The notes beneath the pieces were generated by a model, which searched no databases, was not told the origin of the DNA, and saw nothing but the letters and a program-made list of their open reading frames with translations. Positions 11,462-22,058 of a DNA stretch of 64,000 nt are shown one piece after another; the stretch's first letter is position 1, and each line of letters opens with the position of its first letter. Source of the stretch: Echria macrotheca (Eukaryota; Ascomycota; Sordariomycetes; Sordariales; Schizotheciaceae). The position numbers and the translations under genes are program-made. The DNA is taken from assembly GCA_030411725.1 (NCBI GenBank), contig MU839834.1, positions 930,001 through 994,000 of the forward strand. Reading direction: 5' to 3'.

Positions 11462-13097
11462 ATGAAACTGATCACAGTCCTGGGTGTAGCAGCGGTGATG
11501 GAGGTTGTCGATGCGCATGGCCATGTACGTTTGTCAAAACCAACCATGATGCCAAACATCACTAACACGCCGTGCCAGGGGAGATCGGCCTTCCGCGCCC
11601 GGAGAGGCATGCCTGAGAAATACGTCTACAAAGCCAAATACCATCAGCGGATGCACTCATCGCCGCCAGTCTTCATTGAACCGAGCATCTCGACCAGCGC
11701 GGGACCGTCGTACACCCTGCATCCGGCGGCTCAAGACCGGGAGCTCCCCTTCAAAGGGCTCGGTCTTCACGCGCACCAAGACGCACTTACACTGACTACT
11801 GAGACGGCAACAACTATAACCACCGCCGTCCAGAACGTTGTCCTAATCAATACGACGGTAACAGCCCGCGAGGGCCATGCATCTCCACACTTCCCCTGGG
11901 TAGCGAACATGACCGGCTTCGGTGCATGGCATCACGTCCAGACGACGAGCTGCACCCTCGCCACAACGGTGACCGAGACGGTGAACATTACCGTATCCGT
12001 GACGGCATCGGCGACGCTCGTGACAGAGACGGCGACAATGAGCTACCACCGACATGGCAATACCACGTTCGCGTGGTATCCCAACGGGACCTGGTCCGAG
12101 CCGTGTCCCGAGTCCACGTCCACCGAGTTGGTATCTAGCACGAGCAGGACGCGAAGTAGGATCAGCACCAGGCCTCATCGTACCTCGACGTTTTCTCCGT
12201 CGACTTCTACATGCGACTTTGAAACCGAAACCGAGACCACCACGCGCCCGCAGACACACACCACGCCGACGCACCACCGGACTATCCAGATCACCCTCTC
12301 CAGCATCACCTCTTCGGTCCGTACTCCTTCTACCCCAACACCCTCGCCGACAGGAACAGACTGCGTAATCGACCCGTCCATGACGCCCACAATCCTGGGC
12401 CGCTCGCCCCCGACCCAGTTCGCACCCTCCACCGTCCCAACAGGGACAGTATGCGCATGGAGCGCGCCCTCGGGCAGGCCCAGTGTCGAAGATATCCACT
12501 GCGGCGTGACCGGGTCCGGGTCCGGATCCAGCTCTACAGAGACTTACTTCCTCGGTCGGTTTACCGAGAACGCGGCTGGTGTGCCGGTTACTCTGGAGGG
12601 GTGTTGGCAGCTTTGTGGTGTATGTGTTCTCTCTCCCCCCCTCTCCCTCCTATTCATCTGAACCACCACATCCACGAATCATCTACATCACACATGGCAT
12701 GCAAACAATGCCCAACATACACACCCAATCCCAAACCACACATCCAAAACGAAGAAAAAAAAAGGAAAAGCTAACCCAGGAAACCCCAAAAAAGAAATCA
12801 ATATACGGAACATCAAACGCCTGTCAATCCTACGAATTCAACCCTTCCTCCTCCTCCTCCTCCAACAACGACAACGACGAAGCCTTCCCAACATGCGACC
12901 TCTACGGCAGCACAGTCGCCTACGCACTCGACAACATCGACCCCGCCCAGCCGCAGATGTGGTTCGATCTCGAGTGCGGCGATCCGCGCGAGACGGCGTG
13001 GCATGCCTCGAGGGGACCTCCTGGCTCTGGTTTTGCGGGTGGTTCCGGGTTTGCTGGGGGAGGATGGGCTGGACTGAATGTCGATAGGGAAGGATAG
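11462..13097 (+). CDS. Secreted Ser/Thr-rich protein with C-terminal Cys-rich domain
   Basis: Model: exons 11462-11524, 11579-12619, 12795-13097; 468 residues. Intron 1 (54 bp) has GTACGT, CTAAC and CAG and is in frame. Intron 2 has GTATGT and CTAAC; CAG at 12779 is only 4 nt past the branch, so AAG at 12794 is preferred (both keep frame). A signal peptide is clear (MKLITVLGVAAVMEVVDA), followed by HGH. The middle is a Thr/Ser/Pro-rich stalk with many NxT/S sequons, likely O- and N-glycosylated. The C-terminus has a Cys-containing module (CGVTG, GCWQLCG, ACQSYEF, CDLYGSTVAYALD, WFDLECGDP) that resembles a domain seen in many fungal extracellular proteins, followed by a Gly/Phe tail. Probable cell-wall or extracellular protein; partner unknown. 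No clear GPI signal. Confidence 0.72.
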
Positions 13098-13240
13098 ACG
13101 GAGTAGGAATCATCATAGCATCATGGAACGGAAAGAAGGGTTTTTTTTAAGAGTGCAACGGTCATTATCATGGCAGTCTAATTCAAGCAGTCATCTAGTC
13201 ATAAGCTATCAATACATCTCTCAAACACTGCAATTGCAGA

Positions 13241-14551
13241 CTAATCGAATGGGATCCTCCTGAGATGCTCACCCCCCTTCTTCCGCATCTCCTCGGCCGC
13301 AGCGATGCTGCTCGGCACCTTGATACCACAACAATCCCCCCATCCGCTGGGCTGGTGAACATGTCTGACACCGCCCTCATCAAACACACTCACCTCCCCG
13401 CCCTCCTCTTCTTCCTCCTCCGTCGGCAGCCCGGCCGCAGCCAGCTCGCTCATGCCCTCGGCCGCCGGAATCAGCGACCCAAACATAAAGTGCTGCATGA
13501 CCGGCAACTTGCGCAGCACCTCGGACACAAACATACGGCGCATCCCCCCCTCGATCTTGGTCCAGCTCTTGGCGCTGCTGATGTCGTCCAGCATCGGGCT
13601 GTGCCACCGCAGCCCCTTGACCGTCTTGGTGCTGTTGACAAAAGCGACCTGACCCAGATACATAAAGTCGGCACCAAACTCCTCGATCGTCAGCTCCTGA
13701 TGGATCGAGCGCGGCGTGATGAACGGGTGATGGAGCAGCTGGCTGGCGCCGAACAGAAACGGCAAGAACTGGTAGTCGTCGAGCCCCCACACGCCGTGGG
13801 AGCCAGCCGGCTCGAGGTAGTACGTCGACTGCACGAGGCGCATGACCTCGAGGTAGCGCACAAAGGCCCGCAAGACCAAAAGTTTGAAGTCGGACTCTTG
13901 CAGGATGCCCAGCTGGTACAGACACAGCAGCCACATGGTAAAGTTGAGCTCGTGACCGGACCCGTAGTCGATCCGCGTCCGGTTGCCGAAGCTCTGGTTG
14001 AGGTACGCCGACACCTCGCTGACCGCGTTCTCGTCCGTCACACCCAGCGAGGCGTGCCATTCCCGGGCGCGCTGCTTGACCTTGTCGAGGAAGACGCGGA
14101 AGATCTTGTTGCCGAAGCGCGAGCCGCCCGTCTCGTTGGGAGGCGTCTCGCGACATAGCGCTTCTGCTTGGTCGAGGATGGTGAGGACGCCTTTGACCGG
14201 CTCGCTCAGCTCGGCATCCCGGACCGAGGAGATGGGCGTATCGACGACCGACTCTGACAGCCGGAAGACGAAGGCGAGGATGAGCTTGTACGTGGGTGAC
14301 GCGAGGAACAGCTCGTGGTCGGCCGGAGACAATATTCTGCGGCTGGGTATTTTGTACGATAGAGTCGAAACGTCTGGCCTGGGCGGGAGAGCCGGCGTCT
14401 CTGGCACCGGGGTCGGGTTCGGTTCGGCTTGCTTTCTACGCCGGGGCTCGAGCTTGGGAATGCGGTTCTTGAGGTCGGGAATGGCCTGGCTAGCCCCGCC
14501 CCCGGGGTTTGGCGCTTTGCTTGCAGGCATATCCGTAGTGGAAGACGCCAT
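13241..14551 (-). CDS. RRD2: PTPA-family PP2A phosphatase activator (peptidyl-prolyl isomerase), RRD2-like
   Basis: Single exon, 436 residues. Residues 1-65 are a disordered Pro-rich leader; the PTPA fold starts near KIPSRRILSPADHELF and continues with FVFRLSESVVDTPISS, FGNKIFRVFLDKV, the hallmark FGNRTRIDYGSGHELNF and YLEPAGSHGVWGLDDYQFL (nucleotide/peptide pocket). PTPA proteins activate PP2A catalytic subunits and isomerise a prolyl bond. The ILSPADHELF...SPTYKLILAFVF pattern fits RRD2 more than RRD1, and the short C-terminal extension agrees; this paralogue choice is inference. The gene is divergent from RRP46 with 330 bp between the start codons. The last 60 residues contain a Glu-rich run. 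Confidence 0.9.
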   Translation of the reverse strand: MASSTTDMPASKAPNPGGGASQAIPDLKNRIPKLEPRRRKQAEPNPTPVPETPALPPRPDVSTLSYKIPSRRILSPADHELFLASPTYKLILAFVFRLSESVVDTPISSVRDAELSEPVKGVLTILDQAEALCRETPPNETGGSRFGNKIFRVFLDKVKQRAREWHASLGVTDENAVSEVSAYLNQSFGNRTRIDYGSGHELNFTMWLLCLYQLGILQESDFKLLVLRAFVRYLEVMRLVQSTYYLEPAGSHGVWGLDDYQFLPFLFGASQLLHHPFITPRSIHQELTIEEFGADFMYLGQVAFVNSTKTVKGLRWHSPMLDDISSAKSWTKIEGGMRRMFVSEVLRKLPVMQHFMFGSLIPAAEGMSELAAAGLPTEEEEEEGGEVSVFDEGGVRHVHQPSGWGDCCGIKVPSSIAAAEEMRKKGGEHLRRIPFD

Positions 14552-14881
14552 GCTTAGATGAGAAGGCTACAGTACTCGTGCTGAACCGGAAATAGGGCCC
14601 GTATTTTTAGACCGTCGTTCGATGTTGTCGGGCTGATGAGGTTGGAGCTTTGGCACAAGGAGCACTGTATCGACCGATAAGGTTCGATCGCGGGGCAAAT
14701 CATCCCTGCAGGTGGCCAGATAGGCCTAAAATGCGGGGCATCCTCCGCCGATCCGCCCCATCTACCGTCGCCGGCCGGCGAATAAGCGAGCACCTCACTA
14801 CACCAAAAATTCGCTGACCGAGAGCCTCACAAATTTTGAGTGAACGAACAAGAAATCTACAGACAACATATCTCGGCAGTC
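14552..14881. promoter_or_regulatory. Shared divergent promoter, PTPA / RRP46
   Basis: The 330 bp between the PTPA start (14551, minus) and the RRP46 start (14882, plus) must carry both promoters. No clear TATA box or known factor site was recognised. The layout suggests co-expression of the two housekeeping genes. Confidence 0.5.
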
Positions 14882-15749
14882 ATGACAGCAACCACGGCAC
14901 CCGAGGCGAAGCTCCAGGTCCTGCCCAGGGCTGACGGGTCAGCCAAGTTCTCGTCGGCGGGATACACGGTGATTGGGTCTGTCAATGGCCCGATCGAAGC
15001 CCAGCGGAGGGATGAACATGCATATGAAGCTCATGTCGATGTCATCGTACGACCCGCCGCAGGGGTCGGAGGTGGGTGTCTCGGTCCCATACCGCTCGCA
15101 GCGCGGCCTGCTCACGTATATAGGCACCCGAGAGCGCCACCTGGAGTCGATTCTGCAGTCTTCACTCGCACAGCTCATCCTCGTCAAGAACTTTCCTCGT
15201 CATCTCATCCAAATCGTTCTCCAGGTCGAGGAAACGCCGGAAAACGACTATGCCAACGCAAAGCTTGTTCAGGCTAGCCTGGTGAGCTTTCTCTGGGGAA
15301 AAGTCTGATCTGCTCGCTGCTAACCGGCTTGGCAGAACTTCCCCATCCTCCCGGCCCTGCTCCAGACTGCCGTGCTCGCGCTCCTATCAGCATCGGTGCC
15401 GATGAGGGCGACAGCGACGGCAAGTTTTGTAGCAGTGCTGTCCCAGGATGGCACCAACAAGGTCGTGGTCGACCCCCCTCCGAGAGACATCGAGACGGCA
15501 CGGTCGGTACATGTGCTGGCCTTTACGTCTCATGACGAGCTGCTACTAGCCGAGAGCGAGGGCGACTTTACCGTCAAAGAATGGGACGATGTCTACGACA
15601 CTGCCAAGAGGATCTGCTGCCAATCCGGAGGTGCGAAGACAGGCATCGAGATGGAGCTTGACGACGCGGGCGATAACGGTTTAGATATGCGCCGGTTCCT
15701 CCGCTCGGCAGTGGAAACCAAAGTCGAGGCTGATCTCCATTGGAAGTGA
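14882..15749 (+). CDS. RRP46: Exosome complex component RRP46 (RNase PH fold)
   Basis: Exons 14882-15071, 15124-15281, 15336-15749; introns of 52 and 54 bp (GTGGGT..TATATAG; GTGAGC..CTAAC..GGCAG). The product is 253 residues, in the range of fungal Rrp46. RNase PH-fold hallmarks are visible: LPRADGSAKFSSAGYTVIGS, NGPIEAQRRDE, RPAAGVGGTRERHLESILQ. Rrp46 is one of six RNase-PH-like ring subunits of the nuclear and cytoplasmic exosome and is normally catalytically inert; the ring channels RNA to Rrp44/Rrp6. The ATG at 14882 is preferred over an in-frame ATG at 14840 because homology starts soon after it. The C-terminal ~35 residues are acidic and variable. Splicing is supported by exact frame joins through GVGGTRER and QASLNFP. 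Confidence 0.92.
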
Positions 15750-17743
15750 CGAGCCCGTCTCCGTGTTCCACAAACCGCCAGCTCGCCGCCCGCATCGAGA
15801 TCACGATAATGCACAGGCGGGTGGGATGCCGTATTGGCTTGCCGGATCGACAGACGTGGACGATGGAATGAGAGCATTGGTTTCCAGAACGACAGCCGAC
15901 AATGCTGAGCGCCAACCCGCCGCAAATCAGCGGTCGGCAATTCTCCAGGCGGGGCACTTGCCCTTTTGGGTGATCTTCGTGTCTCTACCTGCTGGACCAG
16001 TCCCGGATCTTTTTTCTAGGTGTTGTTGGTGCCATGGGGAGTGTATCGACGCCAGCATAGCTCAAACGCGGTGGTGGGTCTATGGCCCGGGCGAATGTTT
16101 GGGATGCCCCCCATTTGCGGGTCGCCGCACTGTTTCACCTATTCTCCCCCACCAGGGCTGTGACATCAGGCTCTTCAGGGCCTCTCTAATCGGTGCTCTC
16201 TGTAGGGTTGAGGCTAAATTATCAGGTGTTGGGAATGGAACGTCGAAACCGGGCGCCTACGGAGTACAGCTGAATCGTTGCTGCGGCGAAGCCCAGGCTT
16301 CCTGCGAAGCTGCCATGGGTGGATAGGGGCTGTCAGATGTGTGTGCACTCGCCCAGCCTCGGCCTTGCGATCCGAAGACAATACACTATATTGAACCGAA
16401 CGCAACGACTTTCCGGCCGTGGTTCCGACAGTAGGCATTTGTCGAGTAGGGTGATTAGGTTAGCGCAACAATGGAAGCTTCCCCAGCCCAAGAGTCTTGG
16501 TGATCTGAGCTGACCCCTGGCTTGATGGGCACCAGAGCAGAGCGGACGTCTGATCCCTGCGGGTCAAACAGAGGCGTTCGCATAGTGTGGTGCTTCTCCT
16601 ATTCGCTGCTGCTGTTTCTGCTGCTGTTTCTGAACCATTGCAGAGCGGCGGTATTGCGGCGTGCGGGCCTGGATGCTTCATGCGGCTGCTCCTTGGGGCT
16701 GCGGGATAGGCGGGAGCGTAGGCAAGGTTCCGATGGATCTCCAGAGTTGCAGAACGATCCTCACGCCGCCTGTGGGCAGCGAACTTATCTCTCGACCACA
16801 CCCGCCAGAGCCGCAGAGTTGCCCAGCTGGGGCAAGCCGTGCACCCGTGCCGTGGTTTGGTGGCTGCCGCGCCGACGATACGATGCCGCACCAGCCGTCG
16901 CTTCCCTGGTCGCTCGCCTCCGAACCCCAGCATTGCGGGGCAGAACTGAGACTCAACCCCCTCTCCCGCAACATGGCCCCTCCCTGGCTTGTTCAACACC
17001 ACCACGCAGCATCGTCCTTCCTGCCAATGTCTAAATCCATACAATTTTAAGTGAGCAGGGTTGTAGGCGAGAATGTCCAGGCACTCTTGGACACGTCACG
17101 CACGGGGTCGACAGCGAAACCAAACCTGACCCTTTCATCCCAGCCCTAGATGTTGCCCGGGTATTCGCCGTTCGTGAGATGCCCCGACGCCGTGCTGTTG
17201 CTGTAGCAAACCAGAGCAGGCGCCGGGAGCGGTTACACGGGGTATGGGAACTCTTCAACAGCGTCAAGCGACTAGAACTAGTTACACGGCACAAGGCGAT
17301 CTCAGGCGGTTCTGATGTGCTCTGAACCGCCGAGCCTGGGGCTCGGTACGTACCCTGGAAACTCTTGGCGAGAGTGCTACCTAAGGACTCCGGACTCTAC
17401 ACTAAAAGTGAGAACATCCTTAAGGGACTTAAGCCCTGGAGCTTTAAGGCTGCCGACCGTTCCAGCACCGGGGTGGGCCTGGTCGGGGTAGGGAGTACGT
17501 ACCGTGGACTCCTTGCGGTCGCCCCCGAGCTCCATCGCGATCTCCAGTCGAAGGCGGGATATTAAACTGTCGGCGCGGTGTATCACGACACGCTCTGTCG
17601 TTCTCCCCTTGGTCTTCAGTCTTCATCTGATGACCCAGGCCGGACCGCCGTATTCTCTTCTACTCTTTCCGCTCCGGAAGCGTACTTGAAAGCAGAGCTC
17701 TGGTAGTTCTAGCCGCTGCTCTACTTTGGTTCTGTCTTCCTTC

Positions 17744-17749
17744 CACGTG
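17744..17749. promoter_or_regulatory. E-box CACGTG upstream of NAD kinase
   Basis: Palindromic CACGTG inside a CT-rich tract, about 820 bp upstream of the NAD kinase ATG. A second copy is at 18000-18005. bHLH factors bind this motif; occupancy is unknown. Confidence 0.3.
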
Positions 17750-17999
17750 CATCGCCCTTTTCTCTCCTGTACATATTTTTTTCTATTTTCCTACTAATCC
17801 ACCGCCACCTCCTTCGGTCTCGACCTCCGTCCAATAGCGGTCCATATCGCTCGGTAGCATCACCTACATTGCCGTCACCTGCATCAGTGCTCTATCGCCA
17901 GTGCTCATCCTCTTGGCTTTCACGATCACCTGCGGTAGAGGTCGCAATCACAACCGGCATCCCTTCGCAACCGCTTTCCAATATCACGGCCTGCTAAAC

Positions 18000-18005
18000 C
18001 ACGTG
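18000..18005. promoter_or_regulatory. Second E-box CACGTG upstream of NAD kinase
   Basis: Second CACGTG, 256 bp from the first and 570 bp upstream of the NAD kinase ATG. Both are followed by C then A or AG. Confidence 0.3.
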
Positions 18006-18570
18006 CAGCTGAATCTGCACCCCGGATCACACTGTACAGCGGACCGCCAATCGTTAGCTGTTCCCGTTAGCATCGGCACCACATCTGTCCGCTGCTGCCC
18101 GCCACCTGCCCCTCCTCTGCCCCTCGGCACCGATTAGGAAAGCCATCGTCCACGCCCCTCCGACGGCTTTAGGACCGGACCGGTGCGCTCCATCTCTGGT
18201 TGCACAATACCCTGCGATCGCACTTACAGCTTACGGCTCACGTTGGGAAGCGAAGACCGGACGTCGGAGCTGTCGTGTCGCCCATCCGAAACCAAGAGTC
18301 GGATTCGCCCCAAACGCGGCGCTCGGTGACGTCGACAGAACAACACCTCGGGTCGTTCCCTGCATCGTGTGCAGCCGCCCGTGTTGCAGCGGCGACAGCA
18401 GGTGCATTCACTGTGTCCTGTGTGTTGGGTTCCGCGAGATCCGGCAGGTTCGGATCGCTGGTGATTAGTTAACTGGTGTTCGGTACGTACTGTCCGCTTG
18501 CAACCCGCCCTCGGGTGGTGTGGAGGGGCCCTGGGCTAAACCGTTCTCGTCAAGCGAAGCTTTATCCACC

Positions 18571-20531
18571 ATGTCCAGGCCAATTTCTTCGCCCACGCCG
18601 CCCGCAGCCATCCACCCGGCCCTGGGCAGTCCGCCGCCGCCGGTTGCTGCTGACCCTCTGTGCCAACCGCCCCTCGCGCTGCTGCAACCAGGCAAGTCCG
18701 ATGGACTTAACACCCCTTCCTCCGCCGACCCCGTCCGTCCCAAGAGTTCCAGCGCCGCTCTAGGAATCTTGCACGCCGCATCCCCCGTGTCGCAACATGT
18801 CGAAGCATCTCATGCCTGGCCCGCTCCGTCCCAACTTTTAAGCCCCGAGCTGGCGACGGACCCCGAAGCGGTCTGCTTCGACTCCCCCGCCCCGCACAAC
18901 ACCACGCCCCATCCTCGCGGCCACCGCAAGAGCGCCCTGTCCATCGAGTCGATCCCTCGACAGACGATTATGAAAGCATTGGCCTCGGTCGCACGCAACA
19001 ACAAGCCCGAAGCCCTCTCCCTGAACAGCATGCTCTCTGCCCACACGCAGCCTGCGGGCGCCGAGAAGCGGCCCTCGACCGCTTCGTCGCAACAGCTTTG
19101 CGATGCCCTCAATGGCCTCGCCCAGGCCCAGAATGCCCGATCCGGCACCCATGTGACCGCGACGCCCACGGCCGCCTTCCCCTCGCTGCAGTCGCCCTGC
19201 TTCTACCATAACCGCTTCGACGATGCCGTGGACTTCGACAAGGTCCTCGAGGAGATCAAGAATGACGAGTGGATGTCTCACTCGCGCCTGGTACAGACGG
19301 CCACGGGCGTACGCGAGGTATCCAAACAGCTCCAGCGCCGGCCCATCAAGCGTGCTGTCAAAAATGTCATGATTGTCACCAAGGCGCGTGACAACCAGCT
19401 GGTCGTCCTGACGCGCGAGCTGGCCCTCTGGCTGCTGCGGACCCCCCGCTACGGCTCCGACCTAGGCGTTAATGTCTACGTCGATGCGAAGCTCCGTAAC
19501 TCTAAGCGTTTCAACGCTGCCGGCATTGTCAATGAGGAGCCACGCTTCCGGGATATGCTTAGGTACTGGTCTCCGGACCTGTGCTGGAGTCAACCGGAAA
19601 AGTTCGACCTCGTCTTGACCCTGGGAGGCGACGGCACCGTCCTGTTTACCTCATGGCTCTTCCAGCGCATTGTGCCCCCTGTCCTGTCTTTCAGCCTTGG
19701 AAGCCTGGGTTTTCTCACCAGCTTCGAGTTTGAGCGGTACAAGGATCATCTCAACCGCGTCATGGGCGAAGAGGGCATGCGGGTCAACCTGCGGATGAGA
19801 TTCACCTGTACGGTGTACCGGGACGGACCGGACGGCCACGAGATGGAGGAGGGAGAACAGTTCGAGGTGCTGAATGAGCTCGTCATCGACCGAGGACCGT
19901 CGCCCTATGTATCCAACCTGGAACTGTACGGGGATAACGAACTCTTGACCGTGGTCCAGGCGGATGGTTGCATATTTTCCACTCCGACTGGTGAGTTTTT
20001 TTGTTTCTGATGTCTACGTATGAGGTTACTGACAAGCCTTTAGGATCCACGGCGTACTCTCTCTCGGCGGGTGGCTCGCTTGTCCACCCGGACATTCCCG
20101 CCATTCTTCTCACTCCTATCTGCCCCCATACCCTATCATTCCGGCCCATGGTTTTGTCGGATACGATGCTGTTGCGCGTGTCGATACCTCGCAACAGCCG
20201 GGCCACAGCATACTGCGCCTTTGACGGCAAGGGGCGCGTCGAGCTCCGACAGGGCGACCACGTTACTATTACGGCATCTCAGTACCCATTCCCGACAGTT
20301 GTCCGTACCGATACGGAATGGTTCGACAGCGTGTCGCGCACTCTCCGCTGGAACGTGCGGGCCGCTACCCAGAAGGGCTTCGATGCCGGTGGTAGTGCCA
20401 CGGGTAGCGAAGACGGAAAGGAAGAGGACGACGGGTGGGACATTGACACCGACTCGGCTTGCTACGTTAGTGAAGAGAGCAGCATAGCGGCGAGTCCCTT
20501 GAGGAGACAGATGAGCTTGTTGGGGATGTAG
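18571..20531 (+). CDS. NAD(+) kinase (ATP-NAD kinase family)
   Basis: Exons 18571-19990 and 20044-20531; the 53-bp intron (GTGAGT..CTTTAG) splits the glycine codon of the PTGSTAYSLSAGGS motif. 635 residues. The start at 18571 has a good context (ATCCACCATGTCC). Residues 1-240 are a Pro/Ser/Ala-rich regulatory leader. The catalytic part carries KNVMIVTKARDNQLV, the diphosphate-binding LGGDGTVLF (about 350), FSLGSLGFLTSFEF and TPTGSTAYSLSAGGS (about 474), then the beta-sandwich with FRPMVLSD. The enzyme phosphorylates NAD+ to NADP+ with ATP and so sets the NADPH supply. Long N-terminal leaders are usual for fungal Utr1-type enzymes. The C-terminal 50 residues are acidic. It converges with the homeobox gene. 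Confidence 0.95.
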
Positions 20532-22058
20532 ATGTGGCGAAGACGATTAGAGCATTCATTGCATGGCACGAGACAGGCCGTGTCTACATGATTTTATTAG
20601 ACGATTTAGAAAAAGAAGGCTTTGTGGTAAGACACAGGCAAGCAATCGGTGGGTTCTCGGGCGAGGGGAGTCCGGAGTAATGGGAGGCATGGGACTCACG
20701 GTATGGATGATGGTCAATGGGAACACGCAATGGCTATGGAAGGGAAGGGTCCTTCAGGATCTTTGATACAACTTGGTTTAGTCGAAATCAACATTTTGCA
20801 TTGCATTTAATTAGCTGCTGTTTGTTTTGTTGAACTTTGGTGGTGGGTTGTTAGATTTGATACACAGTGACTAGTTCTAGTGAGTGAGTGATTGGTCGAC
20901 GCAAAGTGCCCCTTTTTGGGGTTGTTTACATGCAACCTGCAGTGGAGAAGGAGAAAGAGGGAGAGCCTCGCCACCAGTGTTTGCCTGCCACTTGCAGTTT
21001 TCTCTACTACCTACGTAATGGCTGGCGGCGGGATAGACGCTGTGGGAACTAGGTAGAGCGCACATGTGAAACCAGAACTGCAATAACAATAACAATAAAT
21101 AAGAATTAGAGAAAAATAGAGAAAAATAAATAAACACTGACTGGTACCTGCGAGGTGACTGACCAGACACAGACACACTGTCGAATCAGTCCTATGCTCG
21201 GTACTTTATCATATCCTATTCTTTTCTTTTCCCGCTCTTAACTATCCACCCTGATTGACAGCTAGCATACCCACCATACCCAGCCATACGGCAGAAAAGA
21301 AAACAAGACAAACTCGGTTGTGCCTGCAAGGTATGTTAACCGAAGGAGGTAGACACCCACCCACCTTGGACTCCGAATGTATGTGTGTGGTATATGCTAC
21401 CTACCTTACCGAGCACGACTGGCCCGTGACAAGTAAACCGTAGACTAGCAGTCCATACACCATACACTAGTCAAGTAGAATACAAGAAACATGCAGTTAC
21501 GATTCTAGGCCTTGGCTGGGGGTCGTGCTGGCATATATCCACAGTTGGAATTCCAAGGTGCTGGCCTGAACTTAGAATTCTGGCAATCCTTTTGGAAGCT
21601 GTCTCAATTGGGTGTGGTCTAATTGCGCAAGCCGTCACACGCGCCCTGAAAACCTCATCGAGTTGGTAGCCATAACCATGGAAAGCACGGATTAAGTACC
21701 CCGGATATACACACTGCCAACACGATCCAGAAACACACACAAGTCAACTCGTCTTGATTCGCTATTTCCCTCACCCCGTGGAAAGCAAACCAAGTAAAAT
21801 ATGTACAAGTACAATCCAAACACCCACCGAACAAACCGAACCCTAACCCACAGAGAAACACCAAAGTTGCCAATACCACCCCCATAATCCTCAAGATACC
21901 TTATCATACGCCTAGCTAACCCCGGAACCGTTTGAACCCAAATACACATGCCCAACCCCCCCGTCCATCCCTTCCCAGACTGAAAACCGCTTAAAACGTT
22001 AACCAGGATACCGGAATTTTCCCTGTCCTCTCCCAATAAAAAAAACACAGTCAAGAAA
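20532..22058. other. Convergent intergenic region, 1.5 kb, with one dispersed-repeat copy
   Basis: Sits between the 3' ends of NAD kinase and the homeobox gene. It is more AT-rich than the surrounding genes, with several A/T runs around 21.08-21.14 kb. It contains one copy of a dispersed repeat (21526-21639). No gene seen. Confidence 0.55.
21526..21639 (+). repeat. Dispersed repeat, copy 1
   Basis: This stretch resembles 61555-61702 in the same orientation. Shared blocks in order: TGCTGGCATATA, ATTCCAAGGTGCTG, GAATTCTGGCA, TTTTGGAAG, a CAATTG region, and GCACAAGCC/GCGCAAGCC followed by a TCAC. Copy 1 is shorter because copy 2 has an extra CTTGGAATTC unit. No coding capacity. Likely a relic of a non-autonomous element. 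Confidence 0.6.

Larger units (their letters stand above)
15750..18570. other. Intergenic, 2.8 kb, long 5' region of NAD kinase
   Basis: No gene is recognised. Several frames of 100-190 codons overlap on both strands between 15.76 and 17.05 kb but look random. From ~17.69 to 17.83 kb there is a pyrimidine-rich tract typical of fungal promoters, with CACGTG at 17744 and again at 18000. A short repeat of GCTGCTGTTTCT lies near 16606-16632. A 5' UTR intron is possible upstream of 18571 but not provable. Confidence 0.5.

Noticed and set aside
11462..13097. Lytic polysaccharide monooxygenase
   Set aside because: Only the His after the signal peptide fits; the remaining sequence is a Ser/Thr stalk without the second His and Tyr motifs.
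13265..14158. 297-codon frame opposite the PTPA gene
   Set aside because: Antisense shadow; PTPA motifs are all on the minus strand.
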